In this document: positions 35,177 to 44,385 of the stretch, piece after piece | Position numbering within the stretch: the stretch's first letter is position 1 | Layout of the letters: every line of letters starts with the position of its first letter | Source of the DNA: Streptomyces griseicoloratus | GTDB lineage: Bacteria; Actinomycetota; Actinomycetes; Streptomycetales; Streptomycetaceae | Length of the DNA stretch: 64,000 bases | NCBI RefSeq assembly: GCF_014534645.1 | Contig: NZ_JACVQF010000187.1 | Location: 186,001-250,000 of the forward strand | Reading direction: 5' to 3' | The notes under the pieces: model-generated | Databases searched by the model: none | What the model saw: the letters and a program-made list of their open reading frames with translations, nothing else | Told to the model about the DNA's origin: nothing | Made by a program: the position numbers and the translations under genes

Positions 35177-35872
35177 TCACAGGCTCAGCAGCAGGTCCCG
35201 GACGGCGGCGGGCTGGGACAGGAACGGGTGGTGGCCGGCGTCGAGTTCGACGACGCTGCCGGCCCGGCGGGCGAACTCGCGCTGCAGGCGCGGCGGGGTG
35301 CCGCGGTCCTGGGCGCAGACGAGATACGTCGAGGGCACCTGCTGCCATGCGGCCGCTTTGACCGGCTGCCCGGTCACCTGCACGCTCTGCCGGGCGAGGT
35401 GGTCCGCCGCCTGTGTCCGGACCGCGGGGTCGCAGTCCTGCAGGAACGTGTCCACGAGCAGTTCGGGGCGAACCCCGAAGGTGCCGGCGTCGGGGTCGAC
35501 GTCGAGGAACGGGGCGGGGCCGGCGTCCCCGAAATCCGACAGGCTCTGCCCTACCTCGGGCAGGTAGCTGGAGACCAGCAGCAGGTGGCGTACCGACCCG
35601 ATTCCCGCGGCGGCTTCCGCGGTGACGATGCCGCCGTAGCTGTGGGCGACCACGACGGTCGGCTCGTCGCCGGCCTGCAGCACCTGCCGCACCGCGGCGA
35701 CGTCCTCGGGCAGCCCCGGACCGCCGGCGCCGCCGGGCAGGCCCGTCTCGCCGCAGCTCGGCAGCGCCGGTGCCGCGCTCGGCACTCCTCGCTCCTGCAG
35801 CAGTTCGGCGGTGCGGTGCCACCACCATGACCCGTCCCGCACGCAGGCCCCATGCACGAACACGACCCTCAT
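35177..35872 (-). CDS. Alpha/beta hydrolase, pheophorbidase/esterase-like
   Basis: A 231-residue small alpha/beta hydrolase. VVFVHGACVRDGSWWWHRTA (oxyanion loop with the HGA-x-W pattern), VVVAHSYGGIVTAEAA (Ser nucleophile), CAQDRGTPPRLQ (acid) and LDAGHHPFLSQPAAV (His) are complete. The type resembles plant methylesterase/MES-like hydrolases common in actinobacteria. It is divergent from a TetR gene. Confidence 0.9.
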   Translation of the reverse strand: MRVVFVHGACVRDGSWWWHRTAELLQERGVPSAAPALPSCGETGLPGGAGGPGLPEDVAAVRQVLQAGDEPTVVVAHSYGGIVTAEAAAGIGSVRHLLLVSSYLPEVGQSLSDFGDAGPAPFLDVDPDAGTFGVRPELLVDTFLQDCDPAVRTQAADHLARQSVQVTGQPVKAAAWQQVPSTYLVCAQDRGTPPRLQREFARRAGSVVELDAGHHPFLSQPAAVRDLLLSL

Positions 35873-35908
35873 CGCTGCCTCCACGTCCGCCTCGACCGCC
35901 TTTCGGTC

Positions 35909-35930
35909 AACGGTAGACGTAGCTGCCGTT
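35909..35930. promoter_or_regulatory. Imperfect inverted repeat, possible TetR operator
   Basis: AACGGTAG (35909-35916) and CTGCCGTT (35923-35930) pair with one mismatch across 6 bases in the gap between the hydrolase and the divergent TetR gene. Confidence 0.4.
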
Positions 35931-35948
35931 ACGTGAAAAAGTGAGGCC

Positions 35949-36521
35949 GTGGGCAGACGACCGCAACCGCACATCAAGGAGAGGCTGCTCGATGCCTGCG
36001 CTGATCACGCTCTCGCGCACGGCCTCCCCGACCGGCTCGAGCCGCTGGCCACCGCCACCGGCACCTCGGCCCGCATGCTGATCTATCACTTCGGCACCCG
36101 CGACGCCCTGCTGCGGGCCGTCCTCGGGCGTGCGCGGCAACGCCAGCTCGACACCTTCGGTGACCTCCTGCGGGCGCGCCCCGACGAGCCCTACACGGCC
36201 ACCCTGGAGCGCGCCTGGACCTCCATCACCGGCCCGGACGGGCGGCCGTACCTGCGCATGTTCGGTCAGCTGCGCGAGAGTGCCGAGCAGCAGTTGTGGC
36301 CCGGCTTCCGGCGCACCGCGACGACCGACTGGCTCGGGCCGCTCGAGGACGGTCTGCGCAGCATCGGCCGGCCGGATCTCGCGACGCTCGCTCTCGCCGT
36401 CATCCGCGGACTCCTCATGGACCTCGATGCCACCGGCGACACCGCGCGCACCGACCAGGCCTTCCGTGACTTCCTCGGCGCAGTGGAGCGCCTGTCGGGC
36501 GTCGGGCAGTCCACGCAGTAG
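35949..36521 (+). CDS. TetR/AcrR family transcriptional regulator
   Basis: A 190-residue TetR regulator starting at GTG. KERLLDACADHALAHGLPDR, LEPLATATGTSARMLIYHFG and TRDALLRAVLGRARQRQLDT form the head, with a degenerate recognition helix compared with most family members. It is divergent from the small hydrolase at 35872, the probable target. Confidence 0.85.
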   Translation: MGRRPQPHIKERLLDACADHALAHGLPDRLEPLATATGTSARMLIYHFGTRDALLRAVLGRARQRQLDTFGDLLRARPDEPYTATLERAWTSITGPDGRPYLRMFGQLRESAEQQLWPGFRRTATTDWLGPLEDGLRSIGRPDLATLALAVIRGLLMDLDATGDTARTDQAFRDFLGAVERLSGVGQSTQ

Positions 36522-36585
36522 GCCGGACGGGCAGGGGTGGCTGCCGTGAACCGCTCGTCGTCCGTGTCTGTCGTCGTCCATCACG

Positions 36586-38193
36586 TCAGTGCCCTGCGTG
36601 CGCGTCGTCCCGGACGGCCGGCCGGCCGGCTCGCTCGCCCTTCTCGACCACGACGAACTGGCCCATCATGCCCAGGTCCTCGTGGTACAGGAGGTGGCAG
36701 TGGTACATGTACGGGGTGTCCGGATCGGGCGGCCCGTCGAAGCGCATCGCCAGCTTCATGGTCGTGCCGTTCGGCAGGAAGACGGTGTCCTTGGCGCCGC
36801 GCAGGTGTGCCGGCGGGGTTTGTCCGTTCACCTCCAGGACGCGGAACTGTACGTCGTGGACGTGGAAGTTGTGCGGCATGCCGTTGGTGTTGCGGACGGT
36901 CCAGGTCTCGGTGGTGCCGCGGGTGACCGTCTCGTCGACTCGGTCCATGGCCATCTTGCGCCCGTTGATGCCGGACATCTTCAGGTCGAAGTGGCGGGCG
37001 CGGACCGCGTCCGAGGCGTCCGGCACCTCCAGTTCGCCCATACGGCCGGGCAGTTCGGGCGAGGGGCGGAGCGTCGTCGCCGCCCGCAGTTGCAGGACGT
37101 CGAACGAGTCGTCGCCCCCGCCGAACCGGGTGTTCCAGGCATCGCCGTAGTTGTCCTGCGGAAAGCTGCGCAATGTGGTGCGCTCGCCGGGCCGCATGCG
37201 TACGACGATCTCGGCGCGCTCGCCCGGTGAGAGCTGCAGCCGCCGGGTCTGCGCGGGGCGTTCCAGGAGTCCGCCGTCGGTCGCTATCTGGGCGTAGCGC
37301 CGGTTGTCGTCGAAGCCGAAGGAGTACACCCGGGCCGTCGAGGCGTTGAGCAGCCGCAGTCGCACCAGTTCGTCACGGACCTCCCGGTACGGATCGAGGG
37401 TGCCGTTGACCATGGTGCGGTCGCCGAGGAACCCGACGTTCCGCATGAAGCCGTGCCCGTGGTCGAACCGGGCGCCGTCGAACGTCACGTCCTGGACGAT
37501 GACGGGCAGGTCGTCGACGCCGTACGTCTTCGGCAGCGGCAGGGCGGAGGACCGCTGGTCGTCGAGGAGGAACATCCCGGCGAGGCCGCGCTGGACGTGT
37601 GTCTCGGTCTTCCCGTGCGGGTGCGGGTGGTACCAGAGGGTGGCGGCGGGCTGATCGATCGTCCAGTGCGGGGTCCACGTGGCGCCCGGCGGCACCATCT
37701 GGTGGGGGCCGCCGTCCATCCGCGCGGGCAGGTGCATGCCGTGCCAGTGCACGGTCGACGGCTCGTCAAGCGTGTTGCGCACCCTGACCTCCACCTTGTC
37801 ACCGCGTTCGGCGCGCAGTGTCGGGCCGAGGTGGTCGCCGTTGAAGCCCCAGGTGGTGGTCTTCCGGCCCGGCCGGAACTCCTTCTCGCCGGCGCGCATC
37901 GCGAGGTCGAAGACCTTGGTGCCGTCGGCCTTGACCCGGGTCGGTTCGGCGAGTGGGGGGACGGCGAGTTCGTTGGTGAACGAGGTCTCGCCGACCGTGC
38001 TGGTGTCGGCGCCGGTCCACAGCCATGCGAACCCCGCGCCGAGCAGGACGAGCAGCACGGTCGCGACCGTGCCGAGGGTGATCAGGACTCGCCTGAGGGT
38101 GCGGCGCCCCTTCCTCCCGCCGCGCGGCCCGGCCGCCTCTCCCCCCTGCTTCCCCGTCTTGCCCGGTTCGCTCGCCGTCCCCGTTTTCGCCAT
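36586..38193 (-). CDS. Multicopper oxidase (CueO/SpoA-like)
   Basis: A 535-residue multicopper oxidase. A basic N-terminus and transmembrane anchor (VLITLGTVATVLLVLLGAGF, about residues 37-57) place it outside the membrane. All four copper motifs are intact: HWHGMHLPA, HPHPHGKTE, HNFHVHDVQF and HCHLLYHEDLGMM. Such enzymes oxidise Cu(I), phenols or metal complexes with reduction of oxygen to water. The protein ends in His-Ala-Gly-His. It is 4.5 kb from the copper-linked operon and divergent from a Ser/Thr kinase gene. No CsoR-like site was noticed directly upstream. Confidence 0.92.
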   Translation of the reverse strand: MAKTGTASEPGKTGKQGGEAAGPRGGRKGRRTLRRVLITLGTVATVLLVLLGAGFAWLWTGADTSTVGETSFTNELAVPPLAEPTRVKADGTKVFDLAMRAGEKEFRPGRKTTTWGFNGDHLGPTLRAERGDKVEVRVRNTLDEPSTVHWHGMHLPARMDGGPHQMVPPGATWTPHWTIDQPAATLWYHPHPHGKTETHVQRGLAGMFLLDDQRSSALPLPKTYGVDDLPVIVQDVTFDGARFDHGHGFMRNVGFLGDRTMVNGTLDPYREVRDELVRLRLLNASTARVYSFGFDDNRRYAQIATDGGLLERPAQTRRLQLSPGERAEIVVRMRPGERTTLRSFPQDNYGDAWNTRFGGGDDSFDVLQLRAATTLRPSPELPGRMGELEVPDASDAVRARHFDLKMSGINGRKMAMDRVDETVTRGTTETWTVRNTNGMPHNFHVHDVQFRVLEVNGQTPPAHLRGAKDTVFLPNGTTMKLAMRFDGPPDPDTPYMYHCHLLYHEDLGMMGQFVVVEKGERAGRPAVRDDAHAGH

Positions 38194-38442
38194 GCCCCGA
38201 CGATCTCGGTCCAGGGGTGCCGCCAGCATCCGGGAGCCGCCCTGAACCGCCCCTGGCACGTCCCCTACGGGGGCCGGTCCAGGACCCCGTACGTGTCGAC
38301 GGGTCCCGGGTGACGCCCGGTCCGCGAAGGCCGGTGGCGTGGCATGCTTTCCGGTGCGGGTGCCGCTCCGGCCCGTCGGCCGAATGGCCGTGCGGTGTCC
38401 GCCGGTTGGTCATACTGATGCGCGGGACGGCGGCGGAGGGGC

Positions 38443-39912
38443 TTGCACGGGATGGGGTTCGGCTCGGACCTGCCAGAGCGTATCGGCGGGTATACCGTGG
38501 AACGGAAGCTGGGCACCGGGGGCATGGGGACGGTCTACCTGGCCCGCTCCCGCGGCGGCCGTGCGGTGGCCGTCAAAGTGGCACACGCCGATCTGGCCGG
38601 TGACCGGCATTTCCGCGAACGGTTCCGTGCCGAGGTCGAGGCGGCCCGCAAGGTGGGTGGCTTCCACACCGCCCCGGTCGTGGACGCGGACCCGGACGCG
38701 GAAGCACCGTGGCTGGCCACGGCGTACATCCCGGGTCCCACCCTGTCCGCTCTGCTCGCGGACCGGGGGCCGATGGACGAGGGCCGGCTGCGGCTGCTGG
38801 GCGCCGCCCTGGCGGAGGCCCTCAAGGCCATCCACGCCTGCGGGCTCGTCCACCGTGACCTGAAGCCAGGGAACATCATCATGGCCGAGGACGGCCCACG
38901 GGTCCTCGACTTCGGCATCGCACGAGCTGTGGAGTCCACCCGGCTCACGTCCACCGGCGCCGCCTTCGGCACCCCCGGGTACCTGGCCCCCGAACAGGCG
39001 CAGGGCCGTGAAGTCAGCGGCGCTGCCGATGTGTTCGCTCTCGGCGCGGTACTCGTCGCGGCGGCCGGCGGCAGTGCCTTCGGCGACGGCGCTCCCATGG
39101 GGCTGATGTACCGGTCGGTGCACGAACCCGCGGACCTGTCCGCGGTGCCGCCCGGCCTGCAGCCCCTGATCGCCGCCTGCCTGTCCAAGGACCCGGCGCA
39201 GCGCCCCACCCTGGACCAGATCCTGAATCTGCTGCTGCCGGTCCCGGCCCCCCACGAGCCCACCCTGGCCGTCCCCGGGGAGGCGGGCCCGACCATGGCG
39301 CTGGGTTCCCGGGCCACGGCCGCGCCGGACGGCGGTGCGGACGGGTTCAGCAACGCACCCACCGCCGGCCCCGGGCTCGGGGGCAGCCGGCAAGCACCGG
39401 AGCGGAACCGCGACGACGGGCGACGCGGGCGGGTGCTCGCCATGGTGCTCACGGCCGTGGCTGCCGCGGGTGCGCTCATCGGGGGCGCGGTGTACTTCAC
39501 CCAGCAGGGCGCGGGTACCGACACCCCTTCCGCCTCCTCGTCGACGTCTCCGTCGGCTTCGTCGGCTTCGTCGGCTTCGTCGGCTTCGTCGGCTTCGTCG
39601 GCCGCTTCGGAGCCCGAGCCCGGCCCCACCGGCAGTGCGGTCGCCCCGGAGCCGGGGGAAGAGGGCAAGGTCAAGGTCCAGGTCAGCGGCACGGACCGGC
39701 GGAGCTGGGTCTCGGCCAAGAACTCCGCGGGCCGCCTGCTCTTCGACGGACTGCTCGGGCAGGGCGAGAGCAAGACCTTCACGGACGAGGAGTCGGTCAC
39801 CTTGGTACTCGGCGATGCGAGCGCCGTACAGCTCGTCGTCAACGGCAAACGGATCGGGAACGAGTTCGCGCCCGGGCAGGTGGAGCGGCTGACGTACACG
39901 AAGGACTCCTGA
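38443..39912 (+). CDS. Transmembrane Ser/Thr protein kinase (PknB-type)
   Basis: A 489-residue kinase. Residues 14-275 form the catalytic domain ([61 protein letters not shown]). A Pro/Ala-rich juxtamembrane linker, one transmembrane helix ([20 protein letters not shown], about 332-351), a Ser/Ala tandem-repeat stalk and an extracytoplasmic beta-rich domain of about 85 residues ([43 protein letters not shown]4115/RodZ-like pattern) follow. TTG at 38443 sits near GGAGG; ATG at 38452 is the alternative start. The outer domain may sense cell-envelope state. Confidence 0.9.
   Translation: MHGMGFGSDLPERIGGYTVERKLGTGGMGTVYLARSRGGRAVAVKVAHADLAGDRHFRERFRAEVEAARKVGGFHTAPVVDADPDAEAPWLATAYIPGPTLSALLADRGPMDEGRLRLLGAALAEALKAIHACGLVHRDLKPGNIIMAEDGPRVLDFGIARAVESTRLTSTGAAFGTPGYLAPEQAQGREVSGAADVFALGAVLVAAAGGSAFGDGAPMGLMYRSVHEPADLSAVPPGLQPLIAACLSKDPAQRPTLDQILNLLLPVPAPHEPTLAVPGEAGPTMALGSRATAAPDGGADGFSNAPTAGPGLGGSRQAPERNRDDGRRGRVLAMVLTAVAAAGALIGGAVYFTQQGAGTDTPSASSSTSPSASSASSASSASSASSAASEPEPGPTGSAVAPEPGEEGKVKVQVSGTDRRSWVSAKNSAGRLLFDGLLGQGESKTFTDEESVTLVLGDASAVQLVVNGKRIGNEFAPGQVERLTYTKDS
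39552..39602 (+). repeat. 9-bp tandem repeat in kinase stalk
   Basis: The 9-base unit GTCGGCTTC is repeated exactly five times, plus a partial copy, within the kinase gene, encoding a Ser-Ser-Ala stalk just outside the membrane. Exact repetition at DNA level suggests slippage-prone length variation between strains. Confidence 0.8.
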
Positions 39913-39989
39913 GGCCTGGCGGGCCGCAATCACGCGCCCCGCCGGAGAGTCCCCGCACGTCTTGGGAGTCCGACTGGGACCATGGCCGT

Positions 39990-40580
39990 GTGGAAGGGAT
40001 TCCGGCCTCCGGCGGGGCCGAGCCCATGGCGGCACTGCAGGTGGGACCGACGCCCCGCACGGCGGTGGCATGGCTGCCGCCGCGGGAGCTCTGGCCGGCG
40101 ATTCAGGACATCCGCTGGGAGCACGATCCGCAGGTGCGTCGCTGGCCACCGCATGTGAACCTGCTGTTCGGCTTCGTGCCGGAGGAGGAGTTCACGCGGG
40201 CCGTGCCGCTGCTGTCCGCCGTCGCGGCCCGCACCGCGGTGTTCACGGCGCGCCTGGCCGGTGTGCGGTACTTCCGGCACCGCCACTACGCGACGGTCTG
40301 GCTCGATCCGGCCGCGGCAGACCCGGCGCCCTGGGCCCGTCTCCACCGGGAGCTGCAACTGCGGTTCCCGCTCTGCCAGGGGCGCGGCGGCCGCTTCACC
40401 CCGCATCTGTCCCTCGGCCGCACCCAGAACCCGAAGCGCCTGGCGACCGAGTGCGCCGCCCGGCTCGGCACGCTGTCGGCACGGGTGGAGGAGGTGGTCC
40501 TGCTCTCCCGTCACGGCGAGGAGCCCATGCGGCCCCGCGCCGTGATCACCCTGGGCACGGGCGAGATCCGCCGGCCGTAG
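39990..40580 (+). CDS. 2'-5' RNA ligase family protein (2H phosphoesterase)
   Basis: A 196-residue 2H phosphoesterase. The two signature motifs are present as HVNLLFGFV (about residue 53) and HLSLGRTQN (about residue 143), each with the H-x-[ST/N]-x core, although the first has Asn where Thr/Ser is usual. Family members hydrolyse cyclic phosphodiesters in RNA or nucleotide metabolism. GTG at 39990 is used; an ATG 36 bases downstream is the alternative. It follows the kinase gene by 77 bp on the same strand. Confidence 0.8.
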   Translation: MEGIPASGGAEPMAALQVGPTPRTAVAWLPPRELWPAIQDIRWEHDPQVRRWPPHVNLLFGFVPEEEFTRAVPLLSAVAARTAVFTARLAGVRYFRHRHYATVWLDPAAADPAPWARLHRELQLRFPLCQGRGGRFTPHLSLGRTQNPKRLATECAARLGTLSARVEEVVLLSRHGEEPMRPRAVITLGTGEIRRP

Positions 40581-40646
40581 CCGCGGTGGGCGTGGTGCCG
40601 GCCCAAGGGTGAGCGTGAGGCCGTTTCCGCTCACTGTGCTCGCGGC

Positions 40647-40817
40647 GGCCGGGGTGGTGCAGCCCCGCTCAGCGAGCAGGGGCCTCACCTCGCCGATGGT
40701 GCGGGTGATGGCGGAGCGGTCCGCGTCGTACCAGCAGGCGAGCACGTCGTGTGTGGTCCCGTGCCAAAGGTGCCACGAGGGTGTCGGGAGGCGGTCGATG
40801 AAGACCGGCCGGCGCAT
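40647..40817 (-). pseudogene. Fragment of an IS5-type (DDE_4) transposase
   Basis: The minus strand reads SWHLWHGTTHDVLACWYDAD and RSAITRTIGEVRPLLAERGC. This matches the helix-turn-helix N-terminal region (THDVLAxWxDxDRSTITRAI, EVRPLLAERGC) of actinobacterial DDE_4 transposases. Only about 57 codons are left, and the catalytic domain is absent. The relic marks the boundary between the kinase/2H region and the signalling-biosynthesis region to its right. Confidence 0.65.
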
Positions 40818-40848
40818 GCCGTGCCTGCGGCATGCGCCGGCCGCCCCG

Positions 40849-41634
40849 TCAGGTGGCCGTCCAGCCGCCGTCCACGGCCATGGCGGTGCCGGTGACGAAG
40901 GAGGCGCGCCTGCTGCACAGCCAGGCGGCGGCCTGGGCCACCTCGTCCGGGGCGGCGATGCGTTTCTGCACGGAGCGGGAGACGAAGCTGTCCTTGAGGG
41001 ACGGTGCCTTGGCCAGGACGTCGTCGATCAGCTCGGTGCGGGTGCTGCCGACGACGAGCGCGTTGACGCGGATGCCTTGTTCGCCGTACTCGTCGGCGGC
41101 GGCGCGGGTGAGGCCGATGACGGCGTGCTTGGCGGCGATGTAGGGGGCGGTGGCGCCGGTGGCGCGCAGGCCGGCGACGCTGGCGGTGTTGACGATGGAG
41201 CCGCCGGTCGCGGAGGCGAGCATGGCCGGGATCTGTGCCTTCAGGCAGTTCCACACTCCGCGCAGGTTGACGTCGAGGACCTGGGTGAAGACGGAGTCGT
41301 CGGTTTCGTGCAGGGCCGTTCCGGCGGTGGCCCAGCCGGCGTTGTTGAAGGCCGCGTCGAGGCCGCCGTAGGTCTGCGCGGCTTGTTCGACGGCCCGGTT
41401 GACGTCGTCCGGGTCGGTGACGTCGCCGGGTACGGCCAGGGCGCTGCCGCCGGCCGCGGTGATGTCGTCGGCGAGGGCGCGCAGGCGGTCGGCGCGGCGG
41501 GCCATGAGAACGAGGGCCGCTCCTTCCGCGGCGAACAGCCGGGCGGCGGCCTCGCCGATGCCGCTGGACGCTCCGGTGATCATGACGGTCGCGCCGCTGA
41601 GCAGCGGTGTTCCGGTTCCGTTCTGAGCTGCCAC
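40849..41634 (-). CDS. SDR oxidoreductase of the butyrolactone cassette (BarS1-like)
   Basis: A 261-residue classical SDR. VMITGASSGIGEAAARLFAA, AAFNNAGWATAGTALHETDD, IVNTASVAGLRATGATAPYI, the catalytic YIAAKHAVIGLTRAAADEYG and the C-terminal GTAMAVDGGWTAT are complete. It is the last gene of a three-gene leftward operon with the ArpA-like receptor and an NmrA-like reductase. In virginiae-butanolide and A-factor systems an SDR next to the receptor gene reduces the lactone precursor, so a role in signal maturation is inferred. GTG start. Confidence 0.85.
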   Translation of the reverse strand: MAAQNGTGTPLLSGATVMITGASSGIGEAAARLFAAEGAALVLMARRADRLRALADDITAAGGSALAVPGDVTDPDDVNRAVEQAAQTYGGLDAAFNNAGWATAGTALHETDDSVFTQVLDVNLRGVWNCLKAQIPAMLASATGGSIVNTASVAGLRATGATAPYIAAKHAVIGLTRAAADEYGEQGIRVNALVVGSTRTELIDDVLAKAPSLKDSFVSRSVQKRIAAPDEVAQAAAWLCSRRASFVTGTAMAVDGGWTAT

Positions 41635-41707
41635 TGGCTTCGCTCCCCCTCTGTGTCGGGCCAGCAGGTGCAGGGTCGTGTGGGGCGCCGTCGCGGGCGC
41701 GGGTGCC

Positions 41708-42607
41708 TCAGCGGAAGCGGGGTGCGTGCCGGGCGGCCCAGTCGGTGAACGGTGCGGGCTCCCGGCCGAGGAGCTGCCGGATTCCGTCGGTCACGTGTTC
41801 CTTGGCGCCGGCCTGCTGTCGTCGGGCGCTCTCGGCGATGGCACGGGCGATGGGTTCGGGGTAGCGCCTGCGCCACAGCTCCCACGCCTGGTCGCACGTC
41901 AGTTCCCGGAATCGCAGGGGCCGGTGCAGCCGGCGGGCGAGGAGGTCGGTCTGCTCGCGTGCGGACAGCGCCTGGGGTCCGGTCAGGGCGTAGCTGCGGC
42001 CCGCGTGGCCGGGGGTCGTCAGGACGCGGGCGGCTGCCGCGGCGATGTCGTCGGGGTCGATGCAGGAGTTGCGTGAGGTGCCGTACACGGCGCTGACGAC
42101 GCCTTCGGTGCGGACGGACGGGATCCAGTCGAGGGCCTTCGACATGAACGCCCGGGGCCGCAGCAGGGTCCAGGGCAGGCCGCTGTCGCGGACGAGTGCC
42201 TCGCACCGGCGCTGCCATCGGGTGATCAGGTCCTGGGCGCCGGGGTCGGTGACGGCGAGGGCGGAGAGCTTGACGACGTGGCGTACGCCTTGTTCCCGTG
42301 CGGTCCTCAGCAGCGTCTCGTCGTGGTCGGGGCGCAGGGGGTCGCTGGTGATGAGCAGGAGCGCGTCGGCGCCGGCGAGAGCGGGGCGCAGGGCGCGCCG
42401 GTCGGTGAAGTCGGCGCGTATCTTCTCGCCCGCGACGCCGCGGCGTTCGGCGGCTTCGGGGTCGCGGGTGACGGCCCGTACGTGGTGGTGGGGCGCGAGG
42501 CGGGCCGCGACGCGGCTGCCGATGGTGCCGGTGGCGCCGGTGACGGCGATCGTCAGTCTCGGTAACGGCGTGGCCGGTTCGGTCCGGTGGGGGGTGTGCC
42601 GGGTCAT
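41708..42607 (-). CDS. NmrA-like NAD(P)-binding reductase (BarS2-like)
   Basis: A 299-residue atypical SDR. LTIAVTGATGTIGSRVAARL (cofactor), ADALLLITSDPLRPDHDETL, GVRHVVKLSALAV and DSGLPWTLLRPRAFMSKALD are typical NmrA/QOR features. Its ATG overlaps the TGA of the receptor gene (TGATG at 42605-42609), so translation is coupled. Reductases of this type lie beside butyrolactone receptors in other streptomycetes, so it may finish or inactivate the signal. It could also be a tailoring enzyme of the adjacent cluster. Confidence 0.85.
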   Translation of the reverse strand: MTRHTPHRTEPATPLPRLTIAVTGATGTIGSRVAARLAPHHHVRAVTRDPEAAERRGVAGEKIRADFTDRRALRPALAGADALLLITSDPLRPDHDETLLRTAREQGVRHVVKLSALAVTDPGAQDLITRWQRRCEALVRDSGLPWTLLRPRAFMSKALDWIPSVRTEGVVSAVYGTSRNSCIDPDDIAAAAARVLTTPGHAGRSYALTGPQALSAREQTDLLARRLHRPLRFRELTCDQAWELWRRRYPEPIARAIAESARRQQAGAKEHVTDGIRQLLGREPAPFTDWAARHAPRFR

Positions 42608-43230
42608 CAGGCCGCGCCTCGCCGGGGGTCGAGGTCGAGGCGGGCGGCGACGTCCGGGGTGGTGAGCCCGGGCAGGAGCAGCTGCCACATGCGGACGACG
42701 CGGTCGCCGAGGGTGTTGATCTTGCCGGTGAGGCGGGCGTGGTGCTGCATGCCGGTCATGGCACCCACCATGAACTCGGCGACCGCTCCCGTGCTGGCTC
42801 CGGGGGCGAGTTCACCCTCGTCGCGGGCCTCTTCCAGCCACTTGCGGAAGAGGACTTCCCATTCCTGGAAGGAGGTGTCCTCCTCGATGCCGTGGGCCTG
42901 CTGCTCGACGGCGAGCCGGACCGCGGCGCGCATCACCGGGTTGGCGTTGATCTCGTGGGCCCACACCAGGGTGAGGTCCACCAGTCGCTGGATGCCGACG
43001 GACTGGAGCTTGGGGACCATGACGTCGGGCTGGGCGAGGATGACGGCGCGGGCGAGTTCCTGCTTGCCGGCGAAGTGGAAGTAGACCGCGCCCAGGGTGA
43101 CGCCCGACCGGGCGGCGATCTCCCGCATGCTGGCGCCCTTGTAGCCGAAGTCCTCGAAGGCCAGGGCCGCTCCGCGGAGGATGTCGTCGCGCGTCTTCAG
43201 GGCGCGTTGCTGCTTGGGTTCCGCAGGCAT
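42607..43230 (-). CDS. ArpA/ScbR-like gamma-butyrolactone receptor
   Basis: A 207-residue TetR protein with receptor-type features. RALKTRDDILRGAALAFEDF and GYKGASMREIAARSGVTLGA then VYFHFAGKQELARAVILAQ form the head. A Trp-containing helix (FQEWEVLFRKWLEEARDEGE) lies where A-factor-type receptors bind the lactone. It is divergent from an AfsA-like synthase gene, with the same 16-bp ARE-like motif in front of each. It would repress both promoters, and possibly the cluster, until the signal accumulates. Operon with two reductases. Confidence 0.88.
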   Translation of the reverse strand: MPAEPKQQRALKTRDDILRGAALAFEDFGYKGASMREIAARSGVTLGAVYFHFAGKQELARAVILAQPDVMVPKLQSVGIQRLVDLTLVWAHEINANPVMRAAVRLAVEQQAHGIEEDTSFQEWEVLFRKWLEEARDEGELAPGASTGAVAEFMVGAMTGMQHHARLTGKINTLGDRVVRMWQLLLPGLTTPDVAARLDLDPRRGAA

Positions 43231-43258
43231 ACGCCCTGCTCCCTCCCAGAGGAAAAAC

Positions 43259-43274
43259 GAACACTCGTTATGTT
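43259..43274. promoter_or_regulatory. ARE-like element upstream of the receptor gene
   Basis: GAACACTCGTTATGTT lies 29 bases upstream of the receptor start codon. It contains inverted AACA/TGTT half-sites and is identical to the copy at 43343-43358. Autoregulatory elements bound by ArpA-type receptors have this size and position. Confidence 0.75.
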
Positions 43275-43342
43275 AAGCGCGTGCGGAAGTGATCGTCAAC
43301 CGCCTTGAGAACGGCTTGAATTCGGGCCTCGACAAGAAAAGA

Positions 43343-43358
43343 GAACACTCGTTATGTT
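43343..43358. promoter_or_regulatory. ARE-like element upstream of the AfsA-like gene
   Basis: An exact second copy of GAACACTCGTTATGTT, 84 bases from the first and 70 bases before the AfsA-like start codon. Both copies are preceded by an A-rich stretch. It implies joint control of signal synthesis and receptor. Confidence 0.75.
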
Positions 43359-43428
43359 GTTGCGCGGTTTCACCGAGCCACGAAGTAGGGCTCAGCCTCG
43401 TCCGCGTTCACGATCACTGGGGGGATTC

Positions 43429-44352
43429 ATGCCTGTCGTCGAACAACCCGCGCTCGCCTCGGTGGAATCGGCTGTTCCCGCGCGTTATGTGCACAAGCGC
43501 GACGCAGCCGAGGTTCTCCTCACGGGATGGTCCGGGCTGCGTCCGGACTCCTTCATCGTGTCCGCGCGCTGGCCGCGGACCCATCGCTTCTATGCCGGCC
43601 AGGCCGGTCTGCACGATCCGATGCTCTTCGCCGAGAGCGTGCGGCAGTGCTTTCCGCTGCTGTCGCACACCGGGTTCGACGTCCCGTTCGACCACCACCT
43701 CGTCTGGCAGTACCTGAGCTTCGAGGTCGTCCCCACGGCGATGGCCGTCCAGGACGGTCCCGCCGTGCTCGACCTGTTCGTCACCTGCTCCGACATACGC
43801 CGCAGCCGGGGCCGGGTGGCCGCGCTGACCTTCCATGTGGTCGGCCTGCGCGACGGCGTGCACCTGGGGACGGCGCAGGCGCGCTTCTCCGTCCACCCGC
43901 CCTCCGTCTACCGGCGGCTGCGCGGCCCCCACGCCGACGCGCACCGGGCCGCGGTCACCGCCGGCCGGCCGCCCGCCCCGGTCCCGGCGGCCCTGGTGGG
44001 GCGTGCCGACGCCCGCGACGTGGTGCTCTCGCCGTCCGGCCGGGCCGGGCGGTGGACCCTGCGCAACGACACGGCCCACCCCGTTCTCTTCGACCACCCG
44101 GTGGACCACTCGCCCGGGATGCTGCTGCTGGAGGCCGCCCGGCAGGCCGCACACGCGGCGTGCGGGCCGCGGGGCGTGTATCCCGTCAGGTTCGAGTCGA
44201 CGTTCCTCCAGTTCGCCGAGTTCGACACGCCGTGCCATGTCACGGCGCAGCCGCTGCCCACCGGTGACGCCTCGCGGCACCGCGTCGAGGTGCTGGCCTC
44301 GCAGGGCGGCCGGAACGTGTTCTCCAGTGTGGTGACCGCGCTGGCCGTGTGA
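43429..44352 (+). CDS. afsA: AfsA-like gamma-butyrolactone synthase
   Basis: A 307-residue protein with the two AfsA hot-dog repeats. The first is VHKRDAAEVLLTGWSGLRPD, FIVSARWPRTHRFYAGQAGL and HDPMLFAESVRQCFPLLSHT. The second is WTLRNDTAHPVLFDHPVDHS followed by PGMLLLEAARQAAHAACGP. AfsA-type enzymes join a beta-keto acyl-ACP to dihydroxyacetone phosphate to give the butenolide precursor of A-factor-type signals. ATG at 43429 has GGGGGA upstream; an in-frame ATG at 43354 lies inside the ARE-like motif and is unlikely. Convergent with the lyase gene. The gene symbol is used in the family sense. Confidence 0.9.
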   Translation: MPVVEQPALASVESAVPARYVHKRDAAEVLLTGWSGLRPDSFIVSARWPRTHRFYAGQAGLHDPMLFAESVRQCFPLLSHTGFDVPFDHHLVWQYLSFEVVPTAMAVQDGPAVLDLFVTCSDIRRSRGRVAALTFHVVGLRDGVHLGTAQARFSVHPPSVYRRLRGPHADAHRAAVTAGRPPAPVPAALVGRADARDVVLSPSGRAGRWTLRNDTAHPVLFDHPVDHSPGMLLLEAARQAAHAACGPRGVYPVRFESTFLQFAEFDTPCHVTAQPLPTGDASRHRVEVLASQGGRNVFSSVVTALAV

Positions 44353-44385
44353 GCCGGTGGCGCCTCACCCCCCGGGCCCAGGGCC

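Noticed and set aside
39552-39602. CRISPR-like short repeat array
   Set aside because: Units are 9 bp, contiguous without spacers and in frame within a kinase gene.
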